From Hyphomicrobiales bacterium (lineage in GTDB: Bacteria; Pseudomonadota; Alphaproteobacteria; Rhizobiales; Rhizobiaceae): DNA of 64,000 nucleotides. Under the pieces are notes generated by a model, which ran no database searches, was not told the origin of the DNA, and saw only the letters and a list, made by a program, of their open reading frames with translations. The stretch covers positions 124,001 to 188,000 of the forward strand of contig UCAG01000003.1 in NCBI GenBank assembly GCA_900470285.1, read 5' to 3'. Positions 57,463 through 64,000 of this stretch are shown in pieces. The translations under genes were made by a program, and so were the position numbers. Within the stretch, counting starts at the first letter, position 1. Each line of letters starts with the position of its first letter.

Positions 57463-60180
57463 ATGGTTCTTAAATCAAAGAAATATTATGCTTTAATATT
57501 ATCTACGACAATATTATACTCTCAAACCAATATTTTACATGCTGATGAATATACATGGATAGGTGCAGAAGATGAGAACTGGGCTAATCCAAAAAACTGG
57601 TCTGCATCCACTACTCCGGGAGCAAATGACTCTGTAAGTATTGCAAGAAAAAGCGACAATATAGCAACAATCAAAGATAATGCTGTCATCAATGAACTTA
57701 ACTTCGGCGCAAATACAATCGACGCTGATCCTCAATTAATAATTGATGGCGGAAATTTACACATTAATACATCCGTAACTTTCTCAAATGCCAATAGTAT
57801 CGCATCTTTAACAATCAAAAATAAAGGGAAGTTTGAGTTTGGTGATACCAATACAGGCGGCTTTGTCACCGGGGTACAAGCCGGGATTGCTAATATTGAC
57901 ATCAGCTCAGAAGGTAAAGTTTTACAGCTTGCAGGTAAGGAGTTCACTCTCTCTCAGGATGCCAACAGCCAAACGACATTTTCAATCAAAGATAAAAACT
58001 CTGAGGTTAGCGTTGGGAATGCTTTATTTTCTTATCGCGGAGTAACAATTGCAAATATTTCTGGTGGAGCAAAGCTTCTTGTAGACTCGTTAAAAATGGC
58101 TGAGAAAGGTGAAGCTACCGCTGAGATTACAATATCAGGCACTGAAAGCGCCATCCTGTCCAGCGATAACATCATCATCGCTGACGAAGGTACGGCAACA
58201 ATCAACATAATCGACAATGCCACATTGGGTACAAACAAAAAAATAATCTTAGCGCAAAAAGCAGGATCTACCGGCACCATCAATATAGGAAGTAATTCAC
58301 AAGCGGGAGGAATTATTGTTGCTGATGAAATTTCGTTTGGCTCAGGAAACGGTTCTATAAATTTCAACAGCATTAATTCTGAAATTCAGTTCAAGGCGAA
58401 TATTACCGGAAATGGAAATATTAATATTAACAATGGTGCCGACGTAAAACTCGGAGATATAAACGTCCCTATTTCAGTTGATGCGACAATAAATTTAAAT
58501 CAAAATTCAACAATATCCGGATTTTTTAATACAAAAACATTCATCAACAAGGGAAATTTGTCGCCTGGTGATAACAATAGTTTTTACACGGCTCAAATCA
58601 ATGGAAATTATACCGGAGATAACAACAGTAATATAACTATTGATACTCAACTCGGCCATGATGATTCTATAACAGACGCATTAGATATTATAGGAAATAC
58701 TACAGGATCATCCCAAATTCTTATCCGAAACAGAAATGGTATGGGAGGGGCTACTGTCAACGGAATAAAAATCATTAATGTTCAAGGTACATCAAATGCT
58801 TCTATGCATCTTGCCAACAAAGATTACTTAACAGCTGACAATAATGAACCCGCAATCATCGCCGGTGCCTATGGCTACACTTTACATAAAGGGCAACCTT
58901 CTGGCAATGACGGCAATTGGTATTTACGCAGTTCAATAGTCCCTCCTCCCGGTCCCCCTGTACCGCCAGGACCACCAGTGCCCCCGGGGCCTCCTGTTCC
59001 GCCAGGTCCGCCTGTACCTCCAGGCCCACCTGTTCCACCAGGCCCACCTGTACCCCCGGGGCCACCAGTTCCCCCAGGCCCGCCTGTGCCTCCGACACCT
59101 CCCGTACCACCAGCACCTCCGGGTCCAAATCCTGATCCACGCTATCAACCGGGCGTGCCGCTTTACAACAACAATGTTGAAAGCATGCGAAGCATCAATC
59201 AGACATTGATGTCATCGCTCTATACCCGCGCCGGAAACCGCTACTGGAGCGGTGCAGGAACCTATCATATTGCCCAAGGCGATGGTCCGGGTCTTGGTTA
59301 TCAGCCACCTGAAGCCGGTACAGTAGTAACGGATACAGGGTTATTCTGGATCCGCACGGAGGCAGGTCAGGAAAATTACAGCTCGCAATCATCGACGATT
59401 GCCAGCAAATACCGCCAGAATTACTGGCTGGTACAAGCGGGTCTCGACAGCCAATTGCGTGAAACTGAGACCGGCCGTCTGATCGGAAGCGGCTGGGTGC
59501 ATTATATTGACGGCAAAAGCAGAAGCTATTCGCGCTATGGTGATGGCGATATCAACACACAAGCCTATGGTTTTGGCGGCGCCCTGACATGGTATGGCGA
59601 CAATGGTTTTTATGTCGATACCCAGACACAGGTCAGCTGGTACAAAACCGACCTGTATTCTGACCTGACGCGGAAGAACCATGTCTCCGATCATAATAAT
59701 ACCGGCTACGGTTTTGGCATCGAAGTCGGAAAACGTATCCAGTATAATGATTTCTGGTCATTCACGCCTCAGGCGCAACTGACTTATTCCGGTCTGAATC
59801 TGAAGGATTATACGGATTTCTACGATGCCAGAGTCCATCACTCCAATGAGAATGATGTGCTGGGTCGAATTGGTCTGGCAACGAATTATGAGAATGCATG
59901 GCAGGATGCTGCCGGTTTCACCCGAAAACTGGATCTTTACGGCATGGTTGGCGTGCAACAGAACTTCACAGGAAATTCCAATCTCATCCTCGTCTCCGGC
60001 ACACCTTTCTATACCGGCGGACAAGCACGTACACAGCTGCAATTAACGCTGGGATCGACTTATAGCTGGAATGACGGCAAATATGCTGTCTTCGGAACAG
60101 TTGAGACCAGTGGCGCAACGAAGAAGATGAGTGACAATTACAGTCTCTCCGGCAATCTCGGATTTAAAATACGCTGGTAA
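57463..60180 (+). CDS. Type V autotransporter with Pro-rich linker
   Basis: A 905-residue autotransporter. A signal peptide (1-27, cut near HADE) is followed by an AT-rich passenger (about 28-492) of beta-helix type, with repeated short strands rich in N, I, T, G (for example ITGNGNININNGADVKLG) and an ENWANPKNWS opener common in such adhesins. Residues 493-559 are a polyproline linker: eight exact GPPVPP units (497-544), then TPPVPP and APPGPNPDP. The C-terminal domain (about 615-905) is an autotransporter beta-barrel with a terminal GFKIRW. It is likely a surface protein with an adhesin or structural role; no catalytic site seen. Base composition shifts sharply at the linker. Confidence 0.88.
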   Translation: MVLKSKKYYALILSTTILYSQTNILHADEYTWIGAEDENWANPKNWSASTTPGANDSVSIARKSDNIATIKDNAVINELNFGANTIDADPQLIIDGGNLHINTSVTFSNANSIASLTIKNKGKFEFGDTNTGGFVTGVQAGIANIDISSEGKVLQLAGKEFTLSQDANSQTTFSIKDKNSEVSVGNALFSYRGVTIANISGGAKLLVDSLKMAEKGEATAEITISGTESAILSSDNIIIADEGTATINIIDNATLGTNKKIILAQKAGSTGTINIGSNSQAGGIIVADEISFGSGNGSINFNSINSEIQFKANITGNGNININNGADVKLGDINVPISVDATINLNQNSTISGFFNTKTFINKGNLSPGDNNSFYTAQINGNYTGDNNSNITIDTQLGHDDSITDALDIIGNTTGSSQILIRNRNGMGGATVNGIKIINVQGTSNASMHLANKDYLTADNNEPAIIAGAYGYTLHKGQPSGNDGNWYLRSSIVPPPGPPVPPGPPVPPGPPVPPGPPVPPGPPVPPGPPVPPGPPVPPGPPVPPTPPVPPAPPGPNPDPRYQPGVPLYNNNVESMRSINQTLMSSLYTRAGNRYWSGAGTYHIAQGDGPGLGYQPPEAGTVVTDTGLFWIRTEAGQENYSSQSSTIASKYRQNYWLVQAGLDSQLRETETGRLIGSGWVHYIDGKSRSYSRYGDGDINTQAYGFGGALTWYGDNGFYVDTQTQVSWYKTDLYSDLTRKNHVSDHNNTGYGFGIEVGKRIQYNDFWSFTPQAQLTYSGLNLKDYTDFYDARVHHSNENDVLGRIGLATNYENAWQDAAGFTRKLDLYGMVGVQQNFTGNSNLILVSGTPFYTGGQARTQLQLTLGSTYSWNDGKYAVFGTVETSGATKKMSDNYSLSGNLGFKIRW

Positions 60181-60192
60181 AACAACAACGAA

Positions 60193-60221
60193 AAAGGGCA
60201 GCCTTACGGCTGCCCTTTCTG
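60193..60221. terminator. Intrinsic terminator between autotransporter and BI-1 genes
   Basis: AAAGGGCAGCC and GGCTGCCCTTT pair around TTAC in the 67-base gap between convergent genes; the T-run is short. Confidence 0.65.
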
Positions 60222-60247
60222 ATTTCAAAACCTGAAAAACTTCAGCA

Positions 60248-60979
60248 TTATTCACGATTGCCCAGGAAGTTGAGCAGGAACATGAACATGTTGATGAAGT
60301 CGAGGTAAAGACGCAGTGCGCCCATTACAATCTTACGACCCATCGCATCCGATGCATCACCTTCGTAATACATTTCCTTGATCTGCTGGGTGTCATAGGC
60401 GGTCAGACCGGCAAAGATCAGAACACCAAGAACCGATACTGCAAACTGCAGAGCAGTGGAGCCGAGGAAGATGTTAACCACGGAAGCAATGATAAGGCCG
60501 AACAGCCCCATCATCAGGAACGAGCCCATTGCCGACAGGTCGCGTTTGGTGGTGTAGCCGTAAAGCGACAGGGCACCAAAAGAGGCTGCGGTAATGAAGA
60601 ACGTGCGCACGATGCTCTCGCCGGTGAAGACGAGGAAGATCGAAGACAGCGACAGACCAACCAAACCGGCATAAACCCAGAATGTCAGCTGCGCGGTTGC
60701 AACGCTCATGCGCTCAATGCGGAAGCTCAGGAAAAAGACGGCAGCCAATGGAGCAAGCATTACGACCCATTTCAGCGGGCTGCCATACATAAGTTGTGCG
60801 AAGGCCGGATTGTTCATGGCGAGATAGGATGTGCCGAGTGCAGCCAGACCGGTTACGGCCAGACCAATCGCCATCATATTATAAACGCCAAGCATGTATG
60901 AGCGCAGTCCCTGATCGACGGCTGCGTCTGCGCGCGCCCCGACCGGGCTCTGCGCCTGTACATTACGAAAATCTACCAT
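60248..60979 (-). CDS. Bax inhibitor-1/YccA family membrane protein
   Basis: A 243-residue inner-membrane protein with seven hydrophobic segments typical of the BI-1/YbhL/YccA family. The N-terminus MVDFRNVQAQSPVGARADAAVDQGLRSYMLGVYNMM matches alphaproteobacterial members; the closing signature AYDTQQIKEMY (about 194-204) is the family's conserved acidic segment, and LYLDFINMFMFLLNFLG its last helix. Bacterial homologues may leak Ca2+ or modulate FtsH; the job here is unknown. It lies alone, with a shared terminator to the autotransporter gene and a GC-rich upstream region with no recognisable promoter. Confidence 0.88.
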   Translation of the reverse strand: MVDFRNVQAQSPVGARADAAVDQGLRSYMLGVYNMMAIGLAVTGLAALGTSYLAMNNPAFAQLMYGSPLKWVVMLAPLAAVFFLSFRIERMSVATAQLTFWVYAGLVGLSLSSIFLVFTGESIVRTFFITAASFGALSLYGYTTKRDLSAMGSFLMMGLFGLIIASVVNIFLGSTALQFAVSVLGVLIFAGLTAYDTQQIKEMYYEGDASDAMGRKIVMGALRLYLDFINMFMFLLNFLGNRE

Positions 60980-61188
60980 AATATTCCTCTTGCCTTGTTC
61001 CGTCCGGTGTCGGGGGCGCTCCCCAGGCGCCGCTGGCGGAACCCCAGCATGCCTGCCTGATATAATGGTTATTTTGCATGTTCAAAACAAGACCAAACAA
61101 CCTCATACCAGTAAAAAAGCTATGTTTTTAGAATCTTTTACGCTCCGTCCTGTTTCTCCCGGAGCGAAAAAACAGTATTTTTCAGCCT

Positions 61189-63783
61189 TTATAATTCCCG
61201 TAAAACACTCCCTGCCTTCTGCCCAAGCACCCGCCATGTACCGGCAAGGCCAAAGCCTACAGTCAGAACCAGCGCCGTCAGCACCGTGAAAAATGCTACG
61301 TCCGGCAGCATCCGCATCTGTAAATTCATCAGCTTCACCACGACAAACCATGCAGCCAGACCGCCTGCACCAAGGGCAAAAACGGCCGTTGCCAATCCAA
61401 GCAACGCATATTCATAGACAAAAGCGCGGATCAGCGTGAGACGTGTGGCACCCAATGTTTTCAGCACCACCGCATCATGCTGTCTGGCACGGTTACCCGC
61501 TGCCAAAGCTCCGGCCAGCACCAAAATTGCCGCCAGCAAGCCAACCGATGCAGCCCATCGTATAGCCACCGCCAACTGGCTGATCAGATCATTGGCCACT
61601 TCAATCGCATCTTTAACCCGCACAGATGTGACCGCAGGGAAAGTCTGCGTTACCGTGCGCAACACATTGGCTTCCTGCTCCGGTGCCGCATTGGCATCAG
61701 TCAGTGTCGCCAGCCATGAATGCGGCGCGCCGGCAAATGTATTCGGAGAGAATACCATGACGAAATTGATCGCCAGTGTTTCCCACTGTACCTGACGGAA
61801 ATTGGCAATCTTCGCGGTAATATTCCGGCCAAGCACATTGACTGTCACCGTATCACCGATTTTAAGCCCGAGTTCTTCCGCTTCTTTGGCCGCAAAAGAC
61901 ACCAGCGGCTCACCACTATAATCTGCAGGCCACCACTCACCTTGTGTCATTGTGGAATTTTCCGGCAGGTTTTTCGCATAGGTAATACCGCGATCTCCGC
62001 GCAGCACCCATGCGCCCTGTGGCGGCACAGTCACCTTATCAACATCAGTGCCGTTTAACGCCACTATGCGCCCGCGCAACATCGCTGCACTGACGACTTT
62101 GCCTTCCGGTGCTGCTTTCGCCAACAGATCACGGAAACCATCGATTTCAGTATTCTGAATATCGACAAAGAAGAAGTTCGGCGCATGGGCAGGCAGGCTT
62201 TGGGTGATCTGACGACGCAGATTACCGTCAACCAGAGCCAGTGCCACAACCAAAGTCAGGCCAAGACCGAGCGAAAGCACAACAGAAGGCGTCAGCGCAC
62301 CCGGACGGTGAATATTACCGACTGCCAGCCGCAAAGCCGGTGACTTAAACCGCGGGGCATTACGCGCCAGCATCCGCAACCCGTAGGAGACACCGCGCAA
62401 AATAATAAACGCAGCAACCGCTCCCACGATAAACACACCGGCAATGCGCTGATCTTCAACAAAAAACAACACCAGCCCGATCAATATCAGCAGCAGAAGT
62501 CCTGCAGTCAGCATGTAGAGCAGTGGTGGCCAGCCGCTTTGGTCAAAACCTTTTTGGCGGAACAAAGCCGTTGCCGGAATTGTCCGTGCCCGCCCCAAAG
62601 GCAGAAGGGCAAAGATCAGCGTGGTAATCAATCCAAAAGCAGTCGCCAGTAGCAGCGCTTGCGGATAGAGCTTCAGCCCGCCGCTGACCGGCAGATAGGA
62701 TGACAGGCCATAGATCGCAGCGGCGCTTAGCCCCAGTGACAGCACCAGTCCAATGACAATTCCGATCAGCGCAATAGCCACGATCTGAAACAGATAAATC
62801 AGCACCACAAAATCAGCCGATGCGCCGAGCGATTTAAAGGTCGCAATAACAGACCGTTTGCCGTCGAGAAAACTGCGCACTGCATTGGCAACACCGACAC
62901 CGCCGATAATCAGCGATGTGAGGCCGACAAGGGTGAGAAATTGCGAGAACCGCTCAATATTAGCAGATAAAGCCGGTGCCGCATTATTACGGTTGCGGAT
63001 ATTCCAGCCTGCTTCAGGGAAGTTTTTCTCTGCCGCAGCTTCCAGTGCTGTCAGACGTGTATCCCGTGCCCCCGCCTGCGCCGTATCCGGCAAGGCGATT
63101 TTATAAATATAGTTGACCAGACTGCCGGGCTGAATAAGACCGGACGCCCGCAGAGCCTCATCAGATGTCAAAAAACGCGGTGCCAAAGCCATACCGGAAC
63201 CCAGCATATCCGGTTCGCTCTCGATCATCGCCCGTAAAGTGAATTTTGCCGAACCGAGCATGATCTGGTCGCCGAGTTTCAAGCCCAGACGATCCAGCAA
63301 AAGCTGTGGCACAGCCGCGCCATAGGCCCCGTCTTGCAATGCAAAACGGTCCGAAGTCGCCAAATCCGGTGCCAGCTTCAATGTGCCATAGAGCGGGTAG
63401 GCGCTATCCACGGCTTTCACTTCAACCAGCGCCTGATCGGAACCATCTGTCATGCGCACCATTGAACGCATGGTGATATTTTCAGATACCGTGCCTTGCG
63501 CGTTCAGAAACTGCCGTTCCTGCTCCGTCGCCTCACGCTGATTGAGCATAAAGCTGACATCACCGCCGAGAATAGCCTGTCCTTCAACCGCCAGACCATC
63601 GGCAATAGAACGGGCAACGGAATTCACTCCGCCGATAGCCGCGACACCAAGCGCAATACAGCCGAGAAAAATATAAAAGCCGATTAAACCACCGCGCATT
63701 TCGCGCAAAGCAAAACGCAATGCCAGCGCGAAAGACGGTTTCGTTGCAGTTTGACTTGTCATCCCTGTCATGTACGCCGTCAT
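61189..63783 (-). CDS. ABC transporter permease, FtsX/YbbP-like
   Basis: An 864-residue permease with two FtsX-like domains. The N-terminus is FALRFALREMRGG, then a transmembrane segment, a periplasmic MacB-type core (about 50-260), three helices with GGVGVANAVRSFLDGKRSVIATFKSLGAS (coupling region), more helices, a second core, and a final LKTLGATRLTLIRAFVYEYALLG with helices to the end (RVLGQKAGSVLREL). This two-core layout resembles YbbP, partner of the YbbA ATPase, rather than a LolC/E half-unit. Proposed role: lipoprotein or lipid handling at the envelope. It starts with an ATG overlapping the stop of the upstream ATPase gene as ATGA. Confidence 0.88.
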   Translation of the reverse strand: MTAYMTGMTSQTATKPSFALALRFALREMRGGLIGFYIFLGCIALGVAAIGGVNSVARSIADGLAVEGQAILGGDVSFMLNQREATEQERQFLNAQGTVSENITMRSMVRMTDGSDQALVEVKAVDSAYPLYGTLKLAPDLATSDRFALQDGAYGAAVPQLLLDRLGLKLGDQIMLGSAKFTLRAMIESEPDMLGSGMALAPRFLTSDEALRASGLIQPGSLVNYIYKIALPDTAQAGARDTRLTALEAAAEKNFPEAGWNIRNRNNAAPALSANIERFSQFLTLVGLTSLIIGGVGVANAVRSFLDGKRSVIATFKSLGASADFVVLIYLFQIVAIALIGIVIGLVLSLGLSAAAIYGLSSYLPVSGGLKLYPQALLLATAFGLITTLIFALLPLGRARTIPATALFRQKGFDQSGWPPLLYMLTAGLLLLILIGLVLFFVEDQRIAGVFIVGAVAAFIILRGVSYGLRMLARNAPRFKSPALRLAVGNIHRPGALTPSVVLSLGLGLTLVVALALVDGNLRRQITQSLPAHAPNFFFVDIQNTEIDGFRDLLAKAAPEGKVVSAAMLRGRIVALNGTDVDKVTVPPQGAWVLRGDRGITYAKNLPENSTMTQGEWWPADYSGEPLVSFAAKEAEELGLKIGDTVTVNVLGRNITAKIANFRQVQWETLAINFVMVFSPNTFAGAPHSWLATLTDANAAPEQEANVLRTVTQTFPAVTSVRVKDAIEVANDLISQLAVAIRWAASVGLLAAILVLAGALAAGNRARQHDAVVLKTLGATRLTLIRAFVYEYALLGLATAVFALGAGGLAAWFVVVKLMNLQMRMLPDVAFFTVLTALVLTVGFGLAGTWRVLGQKAGSVLREL

Positions 63784-64000
63784 TGCGCAGCTTCCGCCTG
63801 AACGGTCTCTTCAAGCGCATTGCTCTTGCCAGACACAGGATCAGAATGAATGCGACCGGAGCGCACCTGAATTTCCCGTCCGCAACGAGCAGCCAGTGAC
63901 GGGTCATGGGTCACCAGCACCATTGTCAGCCCGTATTCTTCTTGTTTAGAGAAAAGCAGATCGGCAATCTGGTTGCCGGTTTCACTGTCAAGATTTCCGG
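63780..64000 (-). CDS. ABC transporter ATPase, C-terminal part (YbbA/LolD-like)
   Basis: The last 73 codons of an ATPase, running off the window end. GNLDSETGNQIADLLF (D-loop) and LVTHDPSLAARCGREI (switch His) are clear; the Walker motifs are outside. The overlap with the FtsX-like gene by four bases and the matching YbbA-YbbP order mark it as the motor of that transporter. Its tail (about 25 residues after the RSGRIHSD motif) is longer than LolD's and poorly conserved. Confidence 0.85.
   Translation of the reverse strand, partial: GNLDSETGNQIADLLFSKQEEYGLTMVLVTHDPSLAARCGREIQVRSGRIHSDPVSGKSNALEETVQAEAAQ

Noticed and set aside
58940-59130. Regular repeats that might suggest a CRISPR array
   Set aside because: The 18-base units are in frame, encode GPPVPP, and have no spacers.

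Overview
The window looks like a chromosomal segment of an alphaproteobacterium of the order Hyphomicrobiales, closest in gene content to the Brucellaceae (Brucella/Ochrobactrum/Pseudochrobactrum group). The basis is a giant cyclic beta-1,2-glucan synthase (2880 aa), a compact ccmA-B-C-D-G cluster divergent from acnA, a PliC/MliC-type lysozyme inhibitor, a cobalamin-riboswitch btu operon, and two copies of a palindromic intergenic repeat typical of this order. The assignment rests on recognised proteins, not on a database search. Most of the window is core genome. I see no prophage, insertion sequence, integrase, CRISPR array, tRNA or rRNA.

Layout. 1-7.3 kb: start of a cytochrome P450 (cut by the window edge), a small His-rich exported protein with a Tat-exported CueO-type multicopper oxidase (copper handling), then two tandem paralogous exported amidohydrolases divergent from an AraC-type regulator. 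7.5-10 kb: gyrB. 10-15 kb: vitamin B12 uptake operon, cobalamin riboswitch then btuB-btuF-btuC-btuD, with 4-base overlaps between the last three genes. 15-24 kb: an Ldh-family oxidoreductase, a DEAD-box RNA helicase, polA, an M20 peptidase and an RNase D-like exonuclease; a probable small RNA lies in the polA/peptidase gap. 24-33 kb: a membrane acyltransferase, a class A penicillin-binding protein, glpK with a GNAT gene, an SDR dehydrogenase with a PfkB sugar kinase, and pncB.

33-42 kb is the cyclic glucan synthase (cgs/ndvB). 42-46.4 kb is a sulfate ABC importer (sbp-cysT-cysW-cysA). 46.5-51.2 kb holds a small lipoprotein, a lysozyme inhibitor, a stand-alone Lrp/AsnC ligand-binding (RAM) domain protein, ilvD and a methyltransferase. 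51.2-54.3 kb is the cytochrome c maturation cluster ccmA-B-C-D-G; ccmD is only 52 codons. 54.5-60.2 kb is acnA and a mosaic autotransporter: an AT-rich passenger, a (GPPVPP)n linker and a normal-composition beta-barrel. 60.2-64 kb is a Bax-inhibitor-1 family membrane protein and a LolCDE/YbbAP-like ABC transporter cut by the window end.

The observations most worth following are the candidate anti-Shine-Dalgarno small RNA at about 21622-21757, the mosaic autotransporter, the exported amidohydrolase pair with RK (not RR) Tat-like signals, the free RAM-domain protein next to ilvD, and several perfect dyads in promoter regions (P450, pncB, gyrB, acnA). I found no clearly new multi-gene system.
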